Shown here: positions 15,684 to 23,490 of the stretch, in pieces | Position numbering within the stretch: position 1 is the stretch's first letter | Layout of the letters: every line of letters begins with the position of its first letter | Source of the DNA: JBKDZL01 sp047971145 | GTDB taxonomy: Bacteria > Bacillota_I > Bacilli_A > Erysipelotrichales > Erysipelotrichaceae | NCBI GenBank assembly: GCA_047971145.1 | Contig: JBKDZL010000108.1 | Location: 1-24,573, forward strand | Direction: 5' to 3' | Length of the DNA: 24,573 nt | The notes under the pieces: generated by a model | The model's input: only the letters and a program-made list of their open reading frames with translations | What the model was told of the DNA's origin: nothing | The model's database searches: none | Position numbers and translations under genes: made by a program

Positions 15684-17052
15684 ACCCCTGATTTAGTGCA
15701 CTATCAACACCATACTCTATTTGATGCAATTCACATATCTTTTTAACGATCGATAAGCCAATACCACTATGATATGATGATTTATCAGTTGAGCGATAAT
15801 ATCTATCCCAAATTTTTTCTTGATTTTGTTGGTCAATTCCAGCACCATCATCGATAATGGCAATTAACATTCTTTGATCAACAACTTGAGTTTTTATAAT
15901 GATTTTACTATCTGCATACTCTAAAGCATTAGTAATTAAGTTAGTTAGAACTTGGCGTATTTTAATTTCATCAGCTCTAACTAGGGCATTTCTACTCAAT
16001 TTTAGCTCAATACTTTTCGTACTTATTTTGTTTAAATTAATTAAGTCTTTAATCAAAGCTTTAATATTAAAATCTGTTAAATTTAATTTCTGCAGGTGAT
16101 TTTCATATTTTGATAAATCTAAAATGTCATTAACTAATTCATTTAAATAATTAGCTTCATTAATAATGATGTCGATATTCTCACTGTTTATCTCTTTGGG
16201 ATAGTCTTTCATTAATTCACCATAACTAGAAATTAAAGTTAGTGGAGTTTTTAAATCATGAGATACATTAGCAATTAATTCCTTTCTTAATTGGTCAACT
16301 TCTGCTAATTTTTTTACAGTATGATTGAGGGAGTTAGTTAAATCACTCATTTCTTTATTATTACGATAATCAAAGATAATATCATAATTACCGGTTCCTA
16401 TTTTTTTGACATCTTTACTTAACAAAAGAATGGGACTGGAAACTTTTCTACTAATAAAATAACTTAATAAAATAGCTACTAATAGTAATGTTAAAGAAGA
16501 GACTACTAGAATAATATTTAGTGAATTTTGAGTTGAAGTCTGCATAACTGTATCAGCATTAGTAATGACTAATAACTTGCCATCTAAGCTTAATGTCGAA
16601 TAGACAATAGCCGAAAAATCTTTTCGTAAAAAAGCAGCATCACCTCTATTATCAATTACTTGATCCAGTCCAATTCTTTCTAAATAAATTCCCTCACTAC
16701 TATTTAAAGCTTTTTTATAAAAATAATTCATCTGAGTAGAGTCTACATCATTTAAAAAACATATTTGGGGATTATGAGACACCTTAAAACTTTGACTAGT
16801 ATTATCTAAATAAATAACTACCGCACAAACATTATAACGATTGGCAACATCTGAAATTTGCTGAGCATCATAATTTGTTGCAATAGCACTTATTTTTTCA
16901 TTCGCAGTAATAATATCATTTTTTTTAATTATTTTATAAATGTTAGGAAATATAAAAACTTGAAATAACCATAAAAAAACTACTATTAAAATAGTAAAAC
17001 CTAATAGATATAATAGTAATTGTTTTTTTAAAGTAAAGTTATTCAGCTTCAA
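15643..17052 (-). CDS. Two-component sensor histidine kinase
   Basis: This 469-residue membrane kinase pairs with the response regulator just upstream. TM1 is at about 12-36 and TM2 at about 178-201, enclosing an extracytoplasmic sensor domain of about 140 residues with cysteines 76 and 98. A HAMP linker follows (about 201-252). The phospho-accepting His265 is in ANVSHDLKTPLTLI. The ATPase domain has the N-box (NLITNALEYAD, about 371-381), the G1 box DDGAGID (401-407) and GIGLSIV (430-436). The start is TTG at 17052, 14 bp inside the regulator gene, with a weak AGGG seven bases upstream; no in-frame ATG precedes TM1. It resembles PhoR/VanS-type kinases; the stimulus is unknown. Confidence 0.92.
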   Translation of the reverse strand: MKLNNFTLKKQLLLYLLGFTILIVVFLWLFQVFIFPNIYKIIKKNDIITANEKISAIATNYDAQQISDVANRYNVCAVVIYLDNTSQSFKVSHNPQICFLNDVDSTQMNYFYKKALNSSEGIYLERIGLDQVIDNRGDAAFLRKDFSAIVYSTLSLDGKLLVITNADTVMQTSTQNSLNIILVVSSLTLLLVAILLSYFISRKVSSPILLLSKDVKKIGTGNYDIIFDYRNNKEMSDLTNSLNHTVKKLAEVDQLRKELIANVSHDLKTPLTLISSYGELMKDYPKEINSENIDIIINEANYLNELVNDILDLSKYENHLQKLNLTDFNIKALIKDLINLNKISTKSIELKLSRNALVRADEIKIRQVLTNLITNALEYADSKIIIKTQVVDQRMLIAIIDDGAGIDQQNQEKIWDRYYRSTDKSSYHSGIGLSIVKKICELHQIEYGVDSALNQGSTFYFYLELSSKD

Positions 17053-17710
17053 AACGATACCCTATTCCTCTAATTGTACTGATATAACAACTAGCTTCTC
17101 TTAAATTTTTTCTTAATAATTTAATATGAGTGTCCAAAGTTCGCTCATCGCCATAAAAATCAATACCCCAGACCTTATTTAAAAGTTTATCTCTAGATAA
17201 AGCTATACCTTTATTTTTCAATAAGTATACTAATAATTCGTACTCTTTGAGTGTTAATTTTACGCTACTACCATTAACATAAACAATTCGAGATAGTAAA
17301 TCAATTTTTAATTCTTTATGTTCTAAGACATCACTACCTGGAGTCGTCTGAAAAGTTCTAGCTAAAATAGCTTTAACTCGATATGTTAATTCTTTATTTG
17401 AAAAAGGTTTAGTTAAATAATCATCAATACCTAATTCAAAACCTTTAATTTTGTCATACTCTTCTGATAAAGCTGATAGCATAATAATTGGTGTACTATA
17501 TTTTTTTCTAATAATTTCGGCTGTTTCAAAACCATTTAGCTCTGGCATCATAATATCTAGAATTATTAAGTCAAATTCTTCAAATTCCAATAATTCTAAG
17601 GCTTCTCTACCATTAAAACAAGTACTTACTAAAAAACCATTATAAGTAAGTACTTTATCAATAATTAATGTTATATTTTTTTCATCATCAACTACTAAAA
17701 TTTTTTCCAT
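17039..17710 (-). CDS. OmpR/PhoB-family response regulator
   Basis: The 223-residue transcription factor is the partner of the overlapping kinase gene. The receiver domain (1-118) has the acidic pair Asp8/Asp9, the phosphorylation site Asp52 in LDIMMPELNG, Ser79 and Lys101 in KPF. A winged-helix DNA-binding domain (about 125-223) has LTLKEYELLVYLLKN, RDKLLNKVWG and RTLDTHIKLLRKNLRE, ending with GIGYRFEAE. The ATG at 17710 has no Shine-Dalgarno sequence. A possible -10, TACACT, ends six bases before it, and direct repeats lie just upstream. The gene follows the aminopeptidase by 38 bp, so transcription from upstream is also possible. Target genes are unknown. Confidence 0.95.
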   Translation of the reverse strand: MEKILVVDDEKNITLIIDKVLTYNGFLVSTCFNGREALELLEFEEFDLIILDIMMPELNGFETAEIIRKKYSTPIIMLSALSEEYDKIKGFELGIDDYLTKPFSNKELTYRVKAILARTFQTTPGSDVLEHKELKIDLLSRIVYVNGSSVKLTLKEYELLVYLLKNKGIALSRDKLLNKVWGIDFYGDERTLDTHIKLLRKNLREASCYISTIRGIGYRFEAE

Positions 17711-17750
17711 ATCACTAGTGTAACTTATTTAAGTGAATTATTTGTGAACT
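17711..17750 (-). promoter_or_regulatory. Possible promoter and 11-bp direct repeat before the response regulator
   Basis: On the minus strand AGTTCAC and AATTCAC are spaced 11 bp start to start (plus-strand GTGAA at 17744 and 17733), with AT-rich spacers. This is the spacing of OmpR/PhoB-type binding sites. A third related GTTACAC lies 15 bp further on. It overlaps TACACT (17722..17717), a possible -10 that ends six bases before the ATG. No good -35 is seen, as expected for an activated promoter. Autoregulation is inference. Confidence 0.4.
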
Positions 17751-18990
17751 AAATTACAAAATTTCCATCATTAAAGATAACTACTTCTTTACCATTGTGA
17801 TCGTAACCTTTAATAACCATATCCCTGCTACCAAACATAAAGTCAACATGGGCCATTGATGAGTTGTAACCTAGCTTTTTAAGATCATCCTCAGCCATAG
17901 TAGTACCACCTTTAATGTTCATAGGATAGGCATTCCCTAAAGCCAAATGACAAGAAGCATTCTCATCAAATAAGGTATTATAGAAAAGTATACCGGTATC
18001 ATTAATTGGTGAATCATAAGAAATTAAAGCAACCTCACCCAGATAGCAAGAACCCTCATCAAATTCAATTAAATTTTTTAAAGCTTGTAATTCTTTAGCT
18101 GCATGATATTTGATTACTTTACCCTCATCAAATTCCAAATAAAAATCTTCAATTAATCTTCCTTGATAATTTAAAGGTTTTGTTGCGACAACTTTGCCAT
18201 ACACCTTTGTTTTATATGGCATACAAAAATTCTCTTCAGTTGGAATATTTGGATTGAAAACTACACCTTTAGTAGTTTTCTCACAACCACCAGCCCAATT
18301 ATGATTATCAGCTAAATAAACCTTTAAATCAGTACCTAATTTATTTTTGAAAGTCAAATATTCAAAATTGAAATCATTCAAAATTTTATTATGTGCTGTC
18401 ATTTCATTATTATGTTGGCTCCAGTTTTCAATTGGATCAGTTTTCTCATCCACTCGAGCAGTATGTAAGATTGCCTCTAATAGTTTTTCCATTGCTTCTT
18501 GTGATTTTAACTCAGGGAAAACTTTTAAAGCCCAAGCTTCAGTTGGCAAGCTAACTATAGACCATTGAGTATTATTGCCCATAATATATTCTTGTAATTT
18601 TTTATTATGCTTTGATAGCGCTACTGCCACACTCTGCAATTTATTTGGATCAATATCTTTAAGTAGCCCTGGAGTTGCAGCATGAATTGATAGAAAAGCA
18701 TAGTTCTTATCAATAAGATATTCCTGTTTTAACTTCTTCCATTGGGGATATTCTTTTAAATCATCCTCGCTCATAAATAAGTAATTATCTAAAGTTAACT
18801 GTTCATCACTATACTCAACTTTTACTTCTTTTGCTCCAGTCTCGTAAGCAACTTTGCTAATTTCTCTGGCAAAATATGCTAGTTCCACTGGACAGTTAAC
18901 TAAGAGTCTTTGTCCTTTTTGAATGTTGACTCCTGTTTGGATAGCTAATTTAGCATATTTTTTTAGTAATACTTCAATCTTCTTATTCAT
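17749..18990 (-). CDS. M29-family metallo-aminopeptidase
   Basis: The 413-residue protein belongs to peptidase family M29 (aminopeptidase T, AmpS, PepS), cytoplasmic two-metal enzymes that remove N-terminal residues from peptides. The C-terminal half carries the expected metal-ligand region: Glu252/Glu253 in NIPTEEN, Glu319 in YLGEVALI, His348 in ENASCHLALGNAY, and His381 and Asp383 in MAHVDFMFG. The N-terminal half has the usual GVNIQKGQRLLVNCPVELAYFAREI opening. Length matches the family (about 408-415). Its AAGGAG RBS is formed by the last codons of the ROK gene, whose stop is 2 bases upstream, so the two are co-transcribed. It is intact and likely active. Confidence 0.94.
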   Translation of the reverse strand: MNKKIEVLLKKYAKLAIQTGVNIQKGQRLLVNCPVELAYFAREISKVAYETGAKEVKVEYSDEQLTLDNYLFMSEDDLKEYPQWKKLKQEYLIDKNYAFLSIHAATPGLLKDIDPNKLQSVAVALSKHNKKLQEYIMGNNTQWSIVSLPTEAWALKVFPELKSQEAMEKLLEAILHTARVDEKTDPIENWSQHNNEMTAHNKILNDFNFEYLTFKNKLGTDLKVYLADNHNWAGGCEKTTKGVVFNPNIPTEENFCMPYKTKVYGKVVATKPLNYQGRLIEDFYLEFDEGKVIKYHAAKELQALKNLIEFDEGSCYLGEVALISYDSPINDTGILFYNTLFDENASCHLALGNAYPMNIKGGTTMAEDDLKKLGYNSSMAHVDFMFGSRDMVIKGYDHNGKEVVIFNDGNFVI

Positions 18991-18992
18991 AA

Positions 18993-19895
18993 TTATTCTC
19001 CTTTTGAAACAGGTAACATTGCAGCTCCAATTAATCCTGGTTCATCTAAAACAGCAATTTTAAATTCGACATTTCTCATACCTACATGAACTAATTCATT
19101 ATATCTTTTAACAAAATCAGCAAACCAAACTTCTTTTGATTTTAACATTCCACCACCAATAACAAAAACATGAGGATCAACAACATGTCCAACATTGGCA
19201 ATACCAGTAGCCAAAGATTCAATGAAATTATTGTATAATACTAAAGCTTTTTCATCTTTATTTGCCACTAAATTAAAAAAGTCACCAGCATGTTTTATCT
19301 CATCACCAAATATTTCTTGAGCTTTAATACTTAGTGCTCTACCACCTGATTCTGCCTCCATTGCACCTTTATTTAAACCGAAGATATTATCTTCTTTAGA
19401 TGGATCAACAATAATGTTAGCTACCTCTCCTGCAAAGCCTTTTCTTCCTGAAATGATTTCGCCATTATAAATTAATGCACCACCAATACCAGTGCTAATT
19501 GTCAAATAATAAACAATTTTTTTACCAAAACCAGCTCCATGATAAGCTTCAGCTAAACCAGCGACATTCGCATCATTGTCTAAGTAAACTGGCATCTTTA
19601 ATTTTTCTTCTAAAACATCTTTAAGCTTAAAACCTTTGAACCCTTTTAAATTTGTTGAAATGGTCATTGTGCCCGTTTCAGTATCAACAGGACCAGGTAC
19701 ACCAATACCCATCCCTAAGCAGCTTTTCCAGTCATCAATTTTTTCTAATAAATTATACAAATTTTCTAAAACAATTTCCGGCCCTTGATCACCCTGACTA
19801 GGACTGGTTACTACTTGTAAAATTTCGCCATTCTCACTTACTTTACCTACTCTGATATTTGTTCCACCTAAATCAACTCCTAAATAACATTTCAT
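18993..19895 (-). CDS. ROK-family sugar kinase lacking the zinc motif
   Basis: ROK kinases phosphorylate sugars such as glucose, fructose or N-acetylmannosamine. The nucleotide-binding motif DLGGTNIR is at residues 8-15, GVPGPV at about 65-70, and the catalytic base is probably Asp109 in LDNDAN. The zinc-binding CxCGxxGCxE block of most ROK proteins is absent: after GEVANI (156-161), the stretch DNIFGLNKGAMEAESGGRAL contains no cysteine. There is no helix-turn-helix domain, so it is a kinase and not a repressor. Length is 300 residues. The RBS is GAGG seven bases before the ATG. The substrate cannot be read from sequence. It is coupled to the downstream aminopeptidase gene. Confidence 0.9.
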   Translation of the reverse strand: MKCYLGVDLGGTNIRVGKVSENGEILQVVTSPSQGDQGPEIVLENLYNLLEKIDDWKSCLGMGIGVPGPVDTETGTMTISTNLKGFKGFKLKDVLEEKLKMPVYLDNDANVAGLAEAYHGAGFGKKIVYYLTISTGIGGALIYNGEIISGRKGFAGEVANIIVDPSKEDNIFGLNKGAMEAESGGRALSIKAQEIFGDEIKHAGDFFNLVANKDEKALVLYNNFIESLATGIANVGHVVDPHVFVIGGGMLKSKEVWFADFVKRYNELVHVGMRNVEFKIAVLDEPGLIGAAMLPVSKGE

Positions 19896-20116
19896 ATTAT
19901 ATCCTCGCTTCTTAGAATTATTATTAGTATAACATAATACTGATTAATTTCATTATCAAATAATACAGATAATTAATACTATCTTACTAAAATAAGTAAC
20001 TAAAAATTAATTAAAAAACTATAGTATCACTATATTTAAGCTTATAGTTATAGCTCTCTTGTTTATAATTTAATTTTTGTTGGCTCACTTCAGCTTAGCT
20101 CTTTGTTTTTAAACTT
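19896..20116 (-). promoter_or_regulatory. AT-rich leader and promoter region of the ROK gene
   Basis: No gene is visible here. On the minus strand, TTGATA (19959..19954) with TATGTT (19936..19931) at 17 bp, or TATACT (19931..19926) without a good -35, are the possible promoters. Further upstream AACTATA (20049..20043) can pair with TATAGTT (20023..20017), followed by a run of T residues. An earlier TATAGT copy could compete for the same arm. These stems are A-T only and may be chance. Confidence 0.3.
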
Positions 20117-20142
20117 TAAAAAAGCACACTTTTCAGTGTGCT
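20117..20142 (-). terminator. Intrinsic terminator of the dnaB-dnaI-pfkA-pyk operon
   Basis: Read on the minus strand, AGCACACT (20142..20135) pairs perfectly with AGTGTGCT (20130..20123) around a GAAA loop, followed by a six-T tract. It lies about 40 bases after the pyk stop. Confidence 0.92.
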
Positions 20143-20183
20143 GATTAATGAAATACTTTTTGCTTATAGTATTTACAAACTAA

Positions 20184-21605
20184 TTATTTAATTTCAATGA
20201 TTTTCATCATATTGGCAGTTCCCTCACCAGTAGGATAACCAGCTGTAATGATAATATAATCACCCACTTGGCAGCCAAATTCTAAAGCATATTTACTTGC
20301 TAGATAATCATCATTATTCATATTATTTTGAATATCAGATAAAACAGGAATAACACCCCAACTCAATGATAAATTATGTAAAGTTTCTTTAGTGAAAGTC
20401 ACCGCAATAATTGGTACATTTGGTCTAAATTTCGAAATTCTTCTTGCGGTTGATCCTCCTTGGGTAAAGGCAACAATCGCTTTAACTTTATCAATTGTTA
20501 AACAAGCATTAGAAACAGATGCACCAATGGCATCTTGAATACTATCAGTAGATGAAGCAATAGCTTTATCTAATATTAAACGATGGTCTAAATTTTCTTC
20601 AACTGATTTAGCAATTGTAGCCATAGTTTTAACAGTTTCTAAAGGATATAAACCAGCTGCAGACTCCCCAGATAACATCACACAATCAGTACCATCAAAG
20701 ACAGCATTAGAAACATCACTTGCTTCGGCTCTAGTTGGTCTTGGATTATTAGTCATTGAATCTAACATGTGAGTTGCAGTTATTACTGCTTTTCCATATT
20801 CATTAGCTTTTTTAATAATTTTCTTTTGATAAATTGGTACTAAAGCAGTACTTACTTCAACACCTAAATCACCACGAGCTACCATGACAGCATCAGCAGT
20901 TTGTAAAATTTCATCCAGATTATCATAACCTTCTTGATTTTCAATTTTTGCGATTATTCTGATATTATGGCAACCCTCATCAATTAGAATATCTCTAATT
21001 GCATCAATATCTTTGGCTCTTCTAACAAAACTAGCTGCAATATAATCAACACCACTCTTACAACCAAATCTAATATCAGAATCATCTTTACTAGAAATAA
21101 AAGGCATAGATAATTTTACATTAGGTACATTAACTCCTTTACGAGTTTTAATACTTCCTGCATTAAATACTTTACAAGTAGCAGAAACACCTTTGGTAAT
21201 ATCAGTAATATCAAGTCGGACTTTACCATCATCAATTAATAGAAAATCTCCAACTTCTAAATCATCAAAAACTTCTGGACATTGTAAATGAAATCTTTCT
21301 TTATTTCCAATAACTTCTTCTTTTACAACCTTAATTACATCACCTACTTGGACTTTTATTTCATCATTTTCAATGATTCCACAACGAATTTCTGGCCCTT
21401 TAGTATCCAACATAATTCCAATAGCTTTACCTTTTGTTTTTTCGATGTTTCTAATATTTTCAATTCTGGCACCATGTTCTTGATGATCCCCATGAGAAAA
21501 ATTTAAACGTGCCACATTCATACCAGCATCCATCAATTTTTCTAACATTTCTGGCGCTTCACTAGCTGGCCCAATAGTACATACAATTTTAGTTCTTTTT
21601 AACAT
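20184..21605 (-). CDS. pyk: Pyruvate kinase
   Basis: Pyruvate kinase transfers phosphate from phosphoenolpyruvate to ADP, the last ATP-producing step of glycolysis. The N terminus TKIVCTIGPAS is followed by ARLNFSHG (32-39), with Arg33, Asn35 and Ser37 at the active site. LDTKGPEIRCG, the catalytic block IIAKIENQEG, and MVARGDLGVE complete the core. The C-terminal allosteric domain ends the protein at 473 residues, so the extra phosphoenolpyruvate-utiliser-like domain of the Bacillus enzyme (about 585 residues) is missing. A clear AGGAGAG RBS stands nine bases after pfkA. It is the last gene of its operon and is followed by a strong terminator. Confidence 0.98.
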   Translation of the reverse strand: MLKRTKIVCTIGPASEAPEMLEKLMDAGMNVARLNFSHGDHQEHGARIENIRNIEKTKGKAIGIMLDTKGPEIRCGIIENDEIKVQVGDVIKVVKEEVIGNKERFHLQCPEVFDDLEVGDFLLIDDGKVRLDITDITKGVSATCKVFNAGSIKTRKGVNVPNVKLSMPFISSKDDSDIRFGCKSGVDYIAASFVRRAKDIDAIRDILIDEGCHNIRIIAKIENQEGYDNLDEILQTADAVMVARGDLGVEVSTALVPIYQKKIIKKANEYGKAVITATHMLDSMTNNPRPTRAEASDVSNAVFDGTDCVMLSGESAAGLYPLETVKTMATIAKSVEENLDHRLILDKAIASSTDSIQDAIGASVSNACLTIDKVKAIVAFTQGGSTARRISKFRPNVPIIAVTFTKETLHNLSLSWGVIPVLSDIQNNMNNDDYLASKYALEFGCQVGDYIIITAGYPTGEGTANMMKIIEIK

Positions 21606-21614
21606 TTTTCTCTC

Positions 21615-22586
21615 CTATACCAATCTTTTTTGCATTTCATATAATTCATTTTTAAAAGGTTTTTCAATCATTAAAGCTGTTTCAATAGGAACCGACATCA
21701 CCTGATTATTAATAATACCGATACAAACACCACCAGTACCCCTTAAAATCTCAGCCACTGCAAAATCTCCCATTCTTGTTGCCAAAACTCGATCAAAACC
21801 TGTTGGTGAGCCACCTCTTTGTAAGTGTCCAAGTACGGTTGCTCTTCCTGAGAATGGTGTTTGATCACTAACTTTTTTTGCTAAATCATAGACATCAGTT
21901 AGCTTTTCAGAAATCACTACTATTGAATGTCTTTTCTTCTTAATCTTATCAAAATGATTTAATTGATCAATAACACTTTGCTCATCATAACCAGTCTCCG
22001 AATTAATAACAATCTCTGCTCCTGAGCTAATACCAGAAAACAAAGCTAAATCACCACATCTATTGCCCATAACCTCAACAATAGAGCAGCGATGATGAGA
22101 AGACGAAGTATCTCTTAATTTATCAACGGCTTCAATAATGGTATTTAAAGCTGTATCAAAGCCAATGGTATAATCAGTAGAAGCAATATCATTATCAATA
22201 GTACCAGGTAAACCAATACAATTAATGCCTCTTTCACTCAAAGCTAAAGCTCCTTTATAAGTGCCATCACCACCAATGGTAACCACAGCACCAATTTCTA
22301 ATTTATTCAAATTATCAATAGCCTTTTGCATTACTGCTTCTTCTTTAAATTCGGGTAAACGAGCAGAGCCTAAGATTGTTCCACCTCTAATCATGATATC
22401 AGAAACTGAATTTCTTTGCATTTGATAAATACGATTTTCTACCATACCTAAGTATCCATCTTCAATACCATAAACTTCTAATCCAGCTTTAATGCCCGCT
22501 CTGACTACTGCTCTAATAGCAGCATTCATGCCCGGAGAATCACCACCTGAGGTCATCACAGCAATTTTTTCGATTTTATTTTCCAT
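21615..22586 (-). CDS. pfkA: ATP-dependent 6-phosphofructokinase
   Basis: PfkA phosphorylates fructose-6-phosphate to fructose-1,6-bisphosphate, the committing step of glycolysis. The nucleotide-binding loop TSGGDSPGMN is at residues 12-21 and GGDGT at 105-109. PGTIDND (127-133) holds the catalytic Asp131. The glycines in GGDG and PGTID mark an ATP enzyme; pyrophosphate-dependent enzymes have Asp and Lys there. GHLQRGGSPTGFDR near the C-terminal third is also typical. Length is 323 residues, matching the bacterial tetrameric enzyme. The ATG lies inside the end of dnaI (11-bp overlap), with GGAG in the dnaI tail as RBS. Confidence 0.98.
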   Translation of the reverse strand: MENKIEKIAVMTSGGDSPGMNAAIRAVVRAGIKAGLEVYGIEDGYLGMVENRIYQMQRNSVSDIMIRGGTILGSARLPEFKEEAVMQKAIDNLNKLEIGAVVTIGGDGTYKGALALSERGINCIGLPGTIDNDIASTDYTIGFDTALNTIIEAVDKLRDTSSSHHRCSIVEVMGNRCGDLALFSGISSGAEIVINSETGYDEQSVIDQLNHFDKIKKKRHSIVVISEKLTDVYDLAKKVSDQTPFSGRATVLGHLQRGGSPTGFDRVLATRMGDFAVAEILRGTGGVCIGIINNQVMSVPIETALMIEKPFKNELYEMQKRLV

Positions 22587-23490
22587 CTCTTCTCCAATTT
22601 TTACCTGTTAATTTAACAGGAGTAGCTAAAACTTCGATTCTTTCCATTAATCTTTCCACATTAATTTCATTAAAATTACTATTGCCTTTAGCCATAAAAA
22701 CTTTTTTTAAATCATCAAGAGCTAAATTACTAGAAAAATAAGTTAAACTTTTATTATTCATTCTAGTGGTTAAAATATCATTTAACCAATCATCCCTCAA
22801 CCAAGGACCTAACATGACAGATCCTATATCATCAAGTAATAATATATCACATTTTTTCATATCATTCATTAATTCTTGTTTTATTTCTTTAGAATCTAAC
22901 GATGTAAGCACTTTACTAGCAAAACTACTAACCGAATACAAAGCAACACTATAATTCTTTTGGGCAAAGTAATTAGCAATACAACTCAAAAGATAGCTCT
23001 TTCCCACTCCAAATGAACCAAAAATAAACAAACCTTTCACTTTTTTTTCAACCTCTGCTTTAATAGTACTAACTATTTGAATATAATCACTATCATTGGT
23101 GGGAAGTTGCATATCTGCAAAGCTATTTAAATAATCATGCTTACCTAAATCCCAGTTTATAATATTCTTTTTATGAGTGATTTTGGCATCATAATTATAG
23201 CGACAAGGTTTAAAGCTAAAACTTAATATTTCATTATAGTGCAAAGATTCATAATAACCTCGATTTTTAAATTTACAATTATCTAAACCTTGACATTTTT
23301 CGCAAATTTCTAAGGTATTAATAAATCTTTCAAATTTACCAGAATGGTTGATTAGTTCTTGGGGATCAAATTTATTTAGTAGTAACCAGTTTTTGATATT
23401 TTCATTATTTAAAATTAGTTTAACTACTTGTAATCTTTCAGCTTCTTCTTTGGGGCTTAAAACATAGTTGTCTAAATTTATTTTACTCAT
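22576..23490 (-). CDS. dnaI: Helicase loader DnaI
   Basis: DnaI is the AAA+ ATPase that loads the replicative helicase DnaC at the origin and at restart sites in Firmicutes. The N-terminal domain has a zinc-binding pattern (Cys63, Cys66, probably His84, Cys96), as in Bacillus DnaI. The C-terminal ATPase domain has Walker A GSFGVGKS (158-165) and Walker B DILLLDDIGS (215-224). VERLMERIEVLATPVKLTG near the end contains the arginines of the sensor region. Length (304) is close to the Bacillus protein (311). The gene overlaps dnaB by 8 bp upstream and pfkA by 11 bp downstream. An AGAGGG RBS precedes the ATG. Confidence 0.95.
   Translation of the reverse strand: MSKINLDNYVLSPKEEAERLQVVKLILNNENIKNWLLLNKFDPQELINHSGKFERFINTLEICEKCQGLDNCKFKNRGYYESLHYNEILSFSFKPCRYNYDAKITHKKNIINWDLGKHDYLNSFADMQLPTNDSDYIQIVSTIKAEVEKKVKGLFIFGSFGVGKSYLLSCIANYFAQKNYSVALYSVSSFASKVLTSLDSKEIKQELMNDMKKCDILLLDDIGSVMLGPWLRDDWLNDILTTRMNNKSLTYFSSNLALDDLKKVFMAKGNSNFNEINVERLMERIEVLATPVKLTGKNWRRDGK

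Noticed and set aside
19896..20183. Small RNA or riboswitch in the ROK-pyk gap
   Set aside because: Apart from the pyk terminator, only weak A-T stems are visible, and no known riboswitch core is recognisable.
112..23490. Mycoplasma-type genetic code (TGA as tryptophan)
   Set aside because: TGA terminates several genes at positions fitting family lengths, and tryptophan is encoded by TGG.
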